From positions 1-36,272 of the forward strand of contig JAODMM010000094.1 in assembly GCA_025465015.1 (NCBI GenBank): a stretch of DNA of 36,272 nt. Reading direction: 5' to 3'. This DNA comes from Cryobacterium sp. GTDB lineage: Bacteria; Actinomycetota; Actinomycetes; Actinomycetales; Microbacteriaceae. Numbering within the stretch: position 1 is the first letter of the stretch; every line of letters starts with the position of its first letter. Below, in pieces: positions 19,386 through 27,410 of the stretch. Both the position numbers and the translations under genes were made by a program. The notes beneath the pieces are model-generated. The model saw only the letters and a list, made by a program, of their open reading frames with translations. It was not told the origin of the DNA and searched no databases.

Positions 19386-19407
19386 ATCGGGGGGACGAGT
19401 CCCCGAT
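19386..19407. promoter_or_regulatory. Inverted repeat upstream of iniB-like gene; candidate regulator site or hairpin
   Basis: atcgggg (19386-19392) / ccccgat (19401-19407); alternative inner palindrome ggggac-ga-gtcccc (19391-19404). Confidence 0.35.
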
Positions 19408-19497
19408 GTGGGGTCTGGCGCCCCCGCCGTAACTTCGTCACAAGCCAGGCAACTCCGCTCGGCGCACACCTTTTTCCACAGATTGAGGGAACGACTC

Positions 19498-20526
19498 GTG
19501 CCTACACTCACCACTCTGCTGCTCGACTTCATCATGAACCTGCTTGGCGACCCCGAGGCCGCTGACAAGTTCCGGGACGACCCGGAAAAGGCCCTCGATG
19601 AGGCGGGCCTGGGAAGCGTCTGCTCCGACGACGTCGACGCCATCCTGCCGGTTGTCCTCGACTACGCCCCGGTCCAGGCCAATTCCTCATTCGACCGTGA
19701 GTACAACACCGGCGGCAACTCCGCTTCCGTCGGCCACCAGGCGCCTCCGCCTGCTCCGGAATACCCGGCGCACCACGACGACGACGACGACCACGGTCAC
19801 GCCATCCAGCAGCTGACCCACATCGTGAACCACTACTCCTACACCTCAACGGTCGACGACCGGGACACTGTGACCGACCAGTCGGTCAACCAGAACATCT
19901 GGGCCGACGGGGACGTCATCCAGTGGTTCGACAACGACGCCATCATCGCCTCGGGCGACGGCGCAATCGCTGCCGGTGGTGACGTGGACGTCGACAACTC
20001 GCAGGACCACTCGATCCGTGCCGGGGAAGATGTCAACATCGGCAACACCGACATCGATGTCGACCTCGACAATGTCGGGAACGACAACTCGGTAAACCAC
20101 TCCAACAACACGGATGCCTCCACGAACGACTCCGGCAACGTTGAGGTGGACGACATCAACGTGGGCAACACCGACAACTCGGTGGCCGACTCGGGCAACA
20201 CCGACAACTCCGTGGCCGACTCGGGCAACACCGACAACTCCGTGACTGACTCGGGCAACACCGAGATCGACACTGACCTCGACGTCACGGTGGACGACAT
20301 CAACGTCGGCAACACGGACAACTCCGTGACCGACTCGGGTAACACCGAGATCGAGACGGGTGACATCGTTGCCGGCAACACCGTGAGCGACAACGAACTC
20401 TTCAGTGACAACGTCGTGGACTCCGGCAATGGCAACGCGATCGACTCCGGCAACGGCAACGCGATCGACTCCTTCGACGTGGAGGACAACCTGGTTGTCG
20501 TCCTCGATGAGGTCCCGGTCGAGTAA
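19498..20526 (+). CDS. iniB: IniB-like protein with N-terminal IniB domain and acidic Asx-rich repeat region
   Basis: 'MPTLTTLLLDFIMNLLGDPEAADKFRDDPEKALDEAGLGSVCSDDVDAILPVVLDYA' resembles the IniB N-terminal domain; remainder is D/N/S/V/G repeats; RBS gaggga before GTG. Confidence 0.85.
   Translation: MPTLTTLLLDFIMNLLGDPEAADKFRDDPEKALDEAGLGSVCSDDVDAILPVVLDYAPVQANSSFDREYNTGGNSASVGHQAPPPAPEYPAHHDDDDDHGHAIQQLTHIVNHYSYTSTVDDRDTVTDQSVNQNIWADGDVIQWFDNDAIIASGDGAIAAGGDVDVDNSQDHSIRAGEDVNIGNTDIDVDLDNVGNDNSVNHSNNTDASTNDSGNVEVDDINVGNTDNSVADSGNTDNSVADSGNTDNSVTDSGNTEIDTDLDVTVDDINVGNTDNSVTDSGNTEIETGDIVAGNTVSDNELFSDNVVDSGNGNAIDSGNGNAIDSFDVEDNLVVVLDEVPVE
20146..20364 (+). repeat. 30-bp tandem coding repeats (SGNTDNSVxD) within a 144-bp-spaced duplicated block
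   Basis: Units at 20161-20190, 20191-20220 and 20221-20250, plus partial at 20251; 'gtggacgacatcaacgt(g/c)ggcaacac' at 20146 and again at 20290. Confidence 0.85.
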
Positions 20527-20545
20527 CCAACATTCACAGATCCCG

Positions 20546-20587
20546 GATCGGTCCGGTAGGGAGGGCAACCTTCCTGCCGGACCGATC
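20546..20587 (+). promoter_or_regulatory. Strong hairpin with GNRA tetraloop in iniB-iniA intergenic region
   Basis: gatcggtccggtagggagg / GCAA / ccttcctgccggaccgatc: 19 bp with two G-U wobbles. Confidence 0.7.
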
Positions 20588-20624
20588 GGTGGTTAGGGTG
20601 AACCAGAACGTGAAAGAGGAAAAA

Positions 20625-22451
20625 GTGGTCGAACTCGTCAAGCTGGTGGAGCGCGGGATCGAGCTGGTCAGTGCGAGCGAACGGTCCGACCTGCGCAGGC
20701 GTCTGGAAGAAACCCGCCGCCGCCTGGTCGACAGCAGCATCCGAGTCATCGTGGTCGGGGAGTTCAAGCAAGGCAAGAGCAAGTTGATCAATGCCCTGGT
20801 GAATGCCCCCGTCTGCCCCGTCGATGATGACATCGCGACCTCAGTGCCGACAGTTGTTCGATACGGCGAAACAGCGTCGGCATTCATACTCACCAGGTCG
20901 GGGGACAGCCTTGGCGAGGGCGAGCCGATCCTCACGAGGCAGCCGGTCGAGCTCGAGGAACTCGCCGCGCATGTCTCCGAGAAGGGCAACCCCGGCAACC
21001 AGCGCCAACTCGTCGCCGCCGAAGTGTTCCTCCCGCGGAAGGTTCTCTCCGCAGGGCTGTCGATTGTCGACTCTCCGGGGGTGGGCGGCTTGGACTCCGC
21101 CCATTCGCTCACGACGCTGACGGCTCTGCCTACAGCGGATGCCATGCTCCTGGTCTCCGATGCCTCCCAGGAATACACCGAACCGGAGATCCGCTTCCTG
21201 CGCCAGGCAATGAGGATCTGCCCGAACGTGGCTTGTGTGTTGTCGAAGACCGACCTGTACCCGGCATGGCAGCAGGTGGCCGAACTGGACCGGACGCACC
21301 TCGACCAGGTCGCACCGGACATCCCCCTGTTCCCGGTCTCTTCGGACCTGCGCCTGCATGCGGCCCGCACCCAGGACAGCGAACTCAACGCCGAGTCCGG
21401 CTTTCCGGCCCTGGTCGCGTACCTTCGCACCGAGATCGTCGGGCATGCCGAGCACCTGCAGCGGAGGTCAGTGGCCCAGGACCTGCATTCGGTCACCGAG
21501 CACCTCAGTCTGTCGCTCCAGTCTGAGCTGAGCGCGCTGGAAGACCCCACCGGGACGCCGGAGATCATCGCTGAGCTTGAATCCGCGAAAGAGAAGGCAG
21601 ACGAACAGCGACGACGGTCCGCTCGCTGGCAGATCACTCTCAACGACGGCATCGGTGACCTCATCGCAGACATGGAACACGATCTACGCGACCGTATGAG
21701 AAGCATCCAGCGCGAAGCAGAACAGGCCATCGATGAGGGCGACCCGGGCCCGCTCTGGGAGCAGATGGTCGGCTGGCTGGAGCAGCGGGTAGGAGCGGCG
21801 GTTTCGGACACCTTCGTCTGGACGAACGAACGGGCGCAGTGGCTCTCCGAGCAGGTGGCTGAACACTTCAACCAAGATGAAGTGCCGCTCCCGGTGCTGC
21901 GCGTCGATGACACTGCAGACGTGCTCGACCCGGTCGAAGCTGTGCCGGCGCTGGACCCCGGGCACATCAGCATGGTGCAGAAGGTACTGATCGGGATGCG
22001 GGGGTCTTACGGCGGTGTGCTGATGTTCGGGCTTCTTACCGGCATCGTGGGGATGTCGCTGATCAACCCGTTCTCGGTTGCCGCGGGAGTCCTGATTGGC
22101 AGGAAGGTCTACAAGGACGACAAAGAGGCCCGGCTCAAGAGGCGGCAGGGTGAGGCCAAGGCGCTGGTCCGCCGGCAGATCGACGAAGTGATCTTCCAGG
22201 TGGGAAAACAGCTCAAGGACCGACTGCGGCTCGTGCAGCGGGCGACGCGGGACCACTTCACCGAGATTGCAGAGGAGCACCACCGCTCACTCGCCGACTC
22301 CGTGCGCGGTGCCCAGAAGGCCGCAGCCACGTATACGGTCGAACGCGAACAGCGCATCCGCGAGATCAAGGGCGAGCTCAAAGGAATCGAGGCGCTTCGA
22401 CGAGACGCCGTGTCCCTTCACGCACTACCGGCGCTCGCGGGGCAGGCGTGA
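20625..22451 (+). CDS. iniA: IniA-like bacterial dynamin-like GTPase
   Basis: G1 'VVGEFKQGKSKLINALVN', 'SIVDSPGVGGL', 'CVLSKTDLY', paired hydrophobic segment 'VLMFGLLTGIVGMSLINPFSVAAGVLIGRKVYKDDKEARLKRRQGEAK'. GTG 20625 has an AGAGG RBS; alternatives 20589/20598/20610. Confidence 0.88.
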   Translation: MVELVKLVERGIELVSASERSDLRRRLEETRRRLVDSSIRVIVVGEFKQGKSKLINALVNAPVCPVDDDIATSVPTVVRYGETASAFILTRSGDSLGEGEPILTRQPVELEELAAHVSEKGNPGNQRQLVAAEVFLPRKVLSAGLSIVDSPGVGGLDSAHSLTTLTALPTADAMLLVSDASQEYTEPEIRFLRQAMRICPNVACVLSKTDLYPAWQQVAELDRTHLDQVAPDIPLFPVSSDLRLHAARTQDSELNAESGFPALVAYLRTEIVGHAEHLQRRSVAQDLHSVTEHLSLSLQSELSALEDPTGTPEIIAELESAKEKADEQRRRSARWQITLNDGIGDLIADMEHDLRDRMRSIQREAEQAIDEGDPGPLWEQMVGWLEQRVGAAVSDTFVWTNERAQWLSEQVAEHFNQDEVPLPVLRVDDTADVLDPVEAVPALDPGHISMVQKVLIGMRGSYGGVLMFGLLTGIVGMSLINPFSVAAGVLIGRKVYKDDKEARLKRRQGEAKALVRRQIDEVIFQVGKQLKDRLRLVQRATRDHFTEIAEEHHRSLADSVRGAQKAAATYTVEREQRIREIKGELKGIEALRRDAVSLHALPALAGQA

Positions 22452-24157
22452 GCGCGTCCGGCGGCTGGGGAGTGGCGGAACTGCTCAGCGAGGCCGTTGA
22501 GGTCTATCGCGACGATCCTGTTGCTAAGGGCGAGCTGGAAGAGTACGCCCGCCGCCTCGACGAGCCACTCCGGGTGGCGATTGCCGGCATGGTGAAGGCG
22601 GGCAAGTCGACGCTTCTGAACGCGATCATCGGTGAGGAGATCGCCCCCACCGATGCGGGAGAGTGCACCCGCGTGGTCACCTGGTACCGCTACGGCAACA
22701 CTCCACAAATCATGCTGCATCCCCATTCCGGGCCGCCACGCTCGCTGCCCGTAAAACGTGTTGACGGCCGGCTCGTGTTCGACATGGGCGTGACCAGCGC
22801 TGATGAGGTGGACCGCCTGGTGGTGGACTGGCCGGCGAAGAGCCTCCGAACGCTCACTCTCATCGACACCCCGGGAATCGCATCCCTGTCCGGCGCCGTC
22901 TCGCAGCGCTCGACGGACTTCCTGACACCCGAGGACGCCCCTTCTGAAGCGGACGCCATCGTGTACCTCCTGCGACACCTGCACGCGTGCGACCTCACGT
23001 TCCTAGACTCATTCAGGGACACAGCGGCCGGTAAGTCCGCCAGCGTCAACGCCCTGGCGGTTCTCTCCCGGGCCGACGAGATCGGCGGAGGGCGGGTCGA
23101 CTCCCTTCTCTCCGCTCGAGACATTGCCGGACGGTATCGCCGTGATACGACGCTGCGTTCCCTCGCGCTCGGCGTCGTACCGATCGCCGGTCTCCTCGCG
23201 CAGAGTGCACGCACACTGCGCCACAGCGAGTTCACCGCCCTGGTCCAGGTCGCGGAGCTGGAACGGGATGAACGCGAACGCCTTCTCATCTCCGCGGACA
23301 GGTTCGTGCGCTCACCGCAGGTCGCCATCGATAGCGGGATGCGTAGCGCATTACTGACCCGGTACGGCCTTTTCGGGATACGGCTCGCGGCTGTACTCAT
23401 TCGCAGCGGGGTCAGGGAACCGACCCGGCTGGCTCACGAGCTTTCGCGTCGAAGCGGACTGGACGAACTGCTGGACCTCATCGCGGGGCAGTTCCAGTCA
23501 CGTGCAGAGCACCTGAAGGCGCGCACGGCGCTGGCGGGCGCCGAGAGGGTGCTTCGAATGCACCCGCGACCGGGCACGGAACGTCTCATCATGGCCGTCG
23601 AACGCATTCACTCCAGCGCGCACGAGTTCCGTGAGTTGCGGCTGCTCGCCACGGCCCGAACCACAGGCCTCGACCTTCCGTCGCAGCTTGCGGCTGAGGC
23701 TGAACGGCTCCTCGGTGGTCGTGGCATCAACCCGAGGGAACGTCTCGGGTTGGACGAGGATGCGCCCGCCGACGAGGTGCGATCTACCGCTGTGGCGTGC
23801 CTGAACAGCTGGCGGGCGCGGGCGCAGAGCCCAGTGACCAACAGGGCGGGCGCAGAGCTGTGCCTCACTTTGGTGCGCACCTGTGAGGGAATTCTGGCCC
23901 AAACCGACGTCGGGCAGCGCCAAGCAGCAGAGGCCATCGCCGATGATGAAGCAGGGGTGCAGGCCGACGATGCTGGTGCCGGGAACGGCGCCGCGGATGT
24001 CGCAACCGGCGTCGTGACTGACGCTGCCGCGGAAGTCCGCGTCGCCGACGCGGATGGCGCTAGCTCAGGGGGACGGATCAAGCCGCGGCTGGTGCTCGCC
24101 GCGGAACCAGGAACCGGTCCCGGGAACGGCACTGGATACGAGAGCCACACAGGCTGA
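22448..24157 (+). CDS. iniC: IniC-like bacterial dynamin-like GTPase with acidic/Ala-rich C-terminal tail
   Basis: G1 'AIAGMVKAGKSTLLNAIIGEEIAPTDAGECTRVVTWYRYG', 'LIDTPGIASL'; 4-bp overlap with iniA stop. Confidence 0.88.
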   Translation: MSASGGWGVAELLSEAVEVYRDDPVAKGELEEYARRLDEPLRVAIAGMVKAGKSTLLNAIIGEEIAPTDAGECTRVVTWYRYGNTPQIMLHPHSGPPRSLPVKRVDGRLVFDMGVTSADEVDRLVVDWPAKSLRTLTLIDTPGIASLSGAVSQRSTDFLTPEDAPSEADAIVYLLRHLHACDLTFLDSFRDTAAGKSASVNALAVLSRADEIGGGRVDSLLSARDIAGRYRRDTTLRSLALGVVPIAGLLAQSARTLRHSEFTALVQVAELERDERERLLISADRFVRSPQVAIDSGMRSALLTRYGLFGIRLAAVLIRSGVREPTRLAHELSRRSGLDELLDLIAGQFQSRAEHLKARTALAGAERVLRMHPRPGTERLIMAVERIHSSAHEFRELRLLATARTTGLDLPSQLAAEAERLLGGRGINPRERLGLDEDAPADEVRSTAVACLNSWRARAQSPVTNRAGAELCLTLVRTCEGILAQTDVGQRQAAEAIADDEAGVQADDAGAGNGAADVATGVVTDAAAEVRVADADGASSGGRIKPRLVLAAEPGTGPGNGTGYESHTG

Positions 24158-24676
24158 GGCCAGTTGAGCCAGCAGGAGCAGCTGCACAGACAGTCCCTCG
24201 AAAGCATTAACAGCGACGACGGATGCAGCGAGCAGTGCAACGCCGGCGTGCACGAGGAGGACCACCAACAGTGCCCACCTCGCGCCACCGTGTCGACGCA
24301 GCATCACCCGCAACAGGATCGCCTCGATGACAACGATGAGCACCAGCGCGACAAGGGTGCCCCAGAACACGGCGGACGCCACGGCGTCCCGGGTACCCGA
24401 GGCCTGGTCGGGAGCCGCGTCACCGGCAAGCTTGCGAAGTTGGTCGATCTGGTCGTTGCGCGAGAGGAACGCGTACACCGCGGCAAGCAAGCCCAGCGCG
24501 AAACTCGCCAGCCACAGGAACCGGGAGGCCTTGAGGGGGCGGTTCGGGATGACCGGTGGCGGAACCGGCGCGGGGGTCCGGTCTGACATTCCCGGCCGCG
24601 ATGGGGGGGTCGAAGGGGGAAGAGGGCGCCCTGCCGGCTCCCCTGCGGCTCCTCGAGGTCCGGGCTCTGGCGGCAT
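24065..24676 (-). CDS. Hypothetical four-TM membrane protein with Pro-rich N-terminus
   Basis: Hydrophobic segments FLWLASFALGLLAAVYAFL, VFWGTLVALVLIVVIEAILL, WALLVVLLVHAGVALLAASVVAV, LLLLAQLASACVALVSSAV; start 24676 or 24589; overlaps 3' end of iniC by 93 bp. Confidence 0.7.
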   Translation of the reverse strand: MPPEPGPRGAAGEPAGRPLPPSTPPSRPGMSDRTPAPVPPPVIPNRPLKASRFLWLASFALGLLAAVYAFLSRNDQIDQLRKLAGDAAPDQASGTRDAVASAVFWGTLVALVLIVVIEAILLRVMLRRHGGARWALLVVLLVHAGVALLAASVVAVNAFEGLSVQLLLLAQLASACVALVSSAVPGTGSWFRGEHQPRLDPSP

Positions 24677-24742
24677 GCTAGGTAATGTACACCTGGTGAT
24701 CATGGGTCGTGGTTCGCTCAACTGCAGTGACACAATGGGCGC

Positions 24743-25312
24743 ATGACGCTGCACCTCACCGGCGATGCCGCCGCCGACGCCCTGCTGAGTGATGACCCGT
24801 TTGCGCTGCTCCTCGGCATGCTCCTCGATCAGCAGATCGCCATGGAAACCGCATTTGCGGGCCCTGCGAAAATTCAGGAGCGGATCGGGACCCTCGACCC
24901 GGCCACGATCGCGGGATACGACGCCGATGCGTTCGCCGAGGTGTTCCGTGCAACGCCTGCAGTCCACCGCTATCCCGGATCCATGGCGGCCCGGACGCAG
25001 ACCCTTGCCGATGTCATCGTCCGGGAATGGAACAGTGATGCTGCGGGGATCTGGACGGCGGGCGACCCCGACGGCGATGAGATCCTCCGCCGCCTCAAGA
25101 AGCTACCGGGGTTCGGCGAGCAGAAGGCGCGGATCTTCCTCGCACTTCTCGGTAAGCGACTGGGCATATCCGCACCCGGCTGGCGTGACGCATCCGGGCC
25201 ATACGGCGAGGACGGCTGCTTCCGGTCGGTGGCCGACATCGTCGATGCGGAGTCACTCGGCCGGGTGCGTGAGACGAAACGAGCAGTGAAGGCGGCAGCG
25301 AAGAAGGCGTGA
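24743..25312 (+). CDS. HhH-GPD-type base excision DNA repair protein
   Basis: 'LLLGMLLDQQIAMETAFAGPAKIQERIG', 'RRLKKLPGFGEQKARIFLALLGKRLGI'. Confidence 0.9.
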   Translation: MTLHLTGDAAADALLSDDPFALLLGMLLDQQIAMETAFAGPAKIQERIGTLDPATIAGYDADAFAEVFRATPAVHRYPGSMAARTQTLADVIVREWNSDAAGIWTAGDPDGDEILRRLKKLPGFGEQKARIFLALLGKRLGISAPGWRDASGPYGEDGCFRSVADIVDAESLGRVRETKRAVKAAAKKA

Positions 25313-25427
25313 CTTGCCACCCCGCCAGGGCGTCAAGATGCAACCCCTTTGCATGGGCGGAGGCGGTGACGAAACTGTGATGAAACACCGCCTGAGGATG
25401 GCGGTGGCGAGATCAAAGGAGAGCGAC

Positions 25428-25610
25428 ATGGCAGACCTGGGTGGCTTGGGGGACAAGGCCAAGGACTTCGCCAACAGTGACAAGGGCGAGAAGGCAGGGG
25501 ATGCGGCCCTGCAAAAAGGGGACGATGCCGCCAGCTCCGCGACCGGCGGCAAGGTCGATGACAAAATCGACGACGCTCGAGACGCGGCCGACGGGCGGAT
25601 CGGGGACTGA
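25428..25610 (+). CDS. Small antitoxin-like protein (Rv0909/MT0933-like)
   Basis: 'MADLGGLGDKAKDFANSDKGEKAGDAALQKGDDAASSATGGKVDDKIDDARDAADGRIGD'; RBS aaaggagag. Confidence 0.75.
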   Translation: MADLGGLGDKAKDFANSDKGEKAGDAALQKGDDAASSATGGKVDDKIDDARDAADGRIGD

Positions 25611-25644
25611 ATGATCGCGCGGCCCCGGACTGCGCTGCGGCACA

Positions 25645-25674
25645 GGAGGACCTCGGCACTCACCGGGGTCCTCC
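25645..25674. terminator. Stem-loop between convergent genes; likely terminator
   Basis: ggaggacctcgg / cactca / ccggggtcctcc: about 12-bp stem with one G-U, 6-nt loop. Confidence 0.6.
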
Positions 25675-25769
25675 CGATTATGCGGGATCTGACCGCCACG
25701 GTGCACTCAACCAGTTCGCCCAGCCGGGACGTGGCTAGGTGAGGCTGTGCGGCGCGGAGGTCGCTCGGG

Positions 25770-26156
25770 TCAGGTTCCGTTGCGTCCTGGTGTTGTTCCG
25801 CCGTTCCTGCCCCGCCGGTCGACGTCGGGGTCGACCTCGTTCGCGCGGCTTAGCGTCTCCTCGGACTTGGCGCGAACCCGTTCGGCGTCAGCCTGGCGTT
25901 CGGCGCCTTCCCGGCTCAGGCGTTCGGCTTCAACCTGCGCCTGCATGGCGTCTGCCTGGGCACGGGTTGCTTGCGCTTCGCGCTCACGAGCGGCGAGGTC
26001 TGCCTCGTGCGCCTGGCTGCGTAGCTGCTCGGCTTGGCGTCGGTCCGCTTCCTTCTTGACTTCGCGCCGCCGCCGTGACGTGGCCAGGATGATCGCGACG
26101 ACCGCGATGACGACGACCACACCGACGATGATCCAGATGAGCACGTTCATGTCCAT
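25770..26156 (-). CDS. Hypothetical single-TM coiled-coil protein
   Basis: 'MDMNVLIWIIVGVVVVIAVVAIILATSRRRREVKKEADRRQAEQLRSQAHEADLAAREREAQATRAQADAMQAQVEAERLSREG'. Confidence 0.85.
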   Translation of the reverse strand: MDMNVLIWIIVGVVVVIAVVAIILATSRRRREVKKEADRRQAEQLRSQAHEADLAAREREAQATRAQADAMQAQVEAERLSREGAERQADAERVRAKSEETLSRANEVDPDVDRRGRNGGTTPGRNGT

Positions 26157-26231
26157 GATTCATCCGCCTCTCTTTGCGGAGATTGGTGGTCCCAGTTAAC
26201 TCCCTGTGACTGGATGTGCCAACGGCTGCGG

Positions 26232-27308
26232 CTACTCGTCTTCCTGGGGGACGCGAACGGTGAGTCCGCCCGGAACCACCCAGGTCTTCAGTGCAACGCA
26301 GTTCCCGAACCCGTCGCCGTCGAGCTCGATCTCTTCAGCACGCGCGAGGCTCACCGTCAATTTCCGCCCCTTCACGTAGTTGAGAGCGCGCACCTCCGGC
26401 GTCATGAGTTTGCGTCCGAGTCGGGTGCGGCGCAGCACCCCGTTCTCCCAGACGATTTTGACGATGATCTGGATCCACCCGATGAAACCTTCCGGGCGAA
26501 GGACAACGATGTCCAGGAGCCCGTCGTCGACGGCGGCCTCGGGGAGGAGGAGCACGTTCGCACGCAACGAGCCGCAATTGCCGATGATGATGGTGTGCGC
26601 CCACATCGAGTGCACCCGCTCATCGTCGACCTTCACCCGCATCCGCAGTTCGTTTCGGTCACCCAGTGCCTTCACGATTGCGCTCACGTAGGCGAGCCAG
26701 CCGATCTTCTTCTTCAACTCCTCATCAGTGTTTGCGAGCATCTTGGCGTCAAGCCCCAGGCCGGCCATCACCAAGTAGGCGTGCCGGGTCACGGAGGAGT
26801 CCTCGTGACGAATTTCCATGATGCCGATATCGATGTCCCGGTTCCGACCCGAGAATGCGCTGTGCAGCGAGTGCGCCATGTCATCCAGGGTGAGATTCAT
26901 GTTCCGGGCCAGCAGATTGCCCGTTCCGGACGGGAGAAGAGCAAGCGGCACGTCCCCTCCCTGGAGTGCTTCGGCCACCGCGCGTACGGTGCCGTCTCCG
27001 CCTGCGACGATCACCATCTGCGCGCCAGCTTCCACAGCCTGGCGGGTCGGCCCCTGTCCCGGGTCGTCTACCGTCGTCTCGAACCAGAGGGTCTCACCCC
27101 AGCCGGCAGCGGCTTGTTCCGCGGCAACCGCTGCTTTCAGAGTCTCGAGCTCCACTTTGACCGGGTTGTATACGACGGCTGCGACACGGTGAGAAGCCTC
27201 TGCGGTCGCGGCTGCGGTCGCCGTCGCGGTTGCCGCGGCGGTCACCGGGCCGGTTCCTGGAGTCGTCTCCGTCGAAATCAGCGCGTCGTCTCCTGGCGTG
27301 TCAGTCAT
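26232..27308 (-). CDS. Diacylglycerol kinase family lipid kinase
   Basis: 'VVYNPVK', 'MVIVAGGDGTVRAVAEALQGGDVPLALLPSGTGNLLARNMNL', C-terminal 'ELDGDGFG'. Confidence 0.94.
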   Translation of the reverse strand: MTDTPGDDALISTETTPGTGPVTAAATATATAAATAEASHRVAAVVYNPVKVELETLKAAVAAEQAAAGWGETLWFETTVDDPGQGPTRQAVEAGAQMVIVAGGDGTVRAVAEALQGGDVPLALLPSGTGNLLARNMNLTLDDMAHSLHSAFSGRNRDIDIGIMEIRHEDSSVTRHAYLVMAGLGLDAKMLANTDEELKKKIGWLAYVSAIVKALGDRNELRMRVKVDDERVHSMWAHTIIIGNCGSLRANVLLLPEAAVDDGLLDIVVLRPEGFIGWIQIIVKIVWENGVLRRTRLGRKLMTPEVRALNYVKGRKLTVSLARAEEIELDGDGFGNCVALKTWVVPGGLTVRVPQEDE

Positions 27309-27410
27309 GGTTTCAACCTACCCCGGTGCGGATCGCAGTCGGAATGATGCCGGCGGAATAGCACCGCCGGGGCATAGAATTCGCCCGTCGACAGGGTTAT
27401 TAGGGACACC

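Noticed and set aside
20146-20364. 30-bp tandem repeats as a CRISPR array
   Set aside because: Repeats are contiguous with no unique spacers, in frame within a CDS, and there are no cas genes.
19839-20771. Minus-strand 310-aa and 240-aa ORFs opposite iniB-like gene
   Set aside because: Their repeats (LPESVTELSVLP; VVGVARVGHG) are just reverse-complement readings of the iniB repeats; the plus strand has an IniB N-terminal domain and an RBS.
14570-24157. Interpretation of the Hsp70/STAND/dynamin cluster as an anti-phage defence island
   Set aside because: STAND ATPases and dynamins do occur in defence systems, but the IniB domain and iniA-iniC pairing fit the envelope-stress Ini system better, and no integrase, transposase or other defence genes are visible. 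Not excluded, only less supported.
27187-27250. Ala/Thr repeat (AAATATATAAATAEA) at DagK N-terminus as a functional repeat
   Set aside because: Low-complexity N-terminal extension of a GC-rich gene; the true start may be downstream and there is no strong sign of function.
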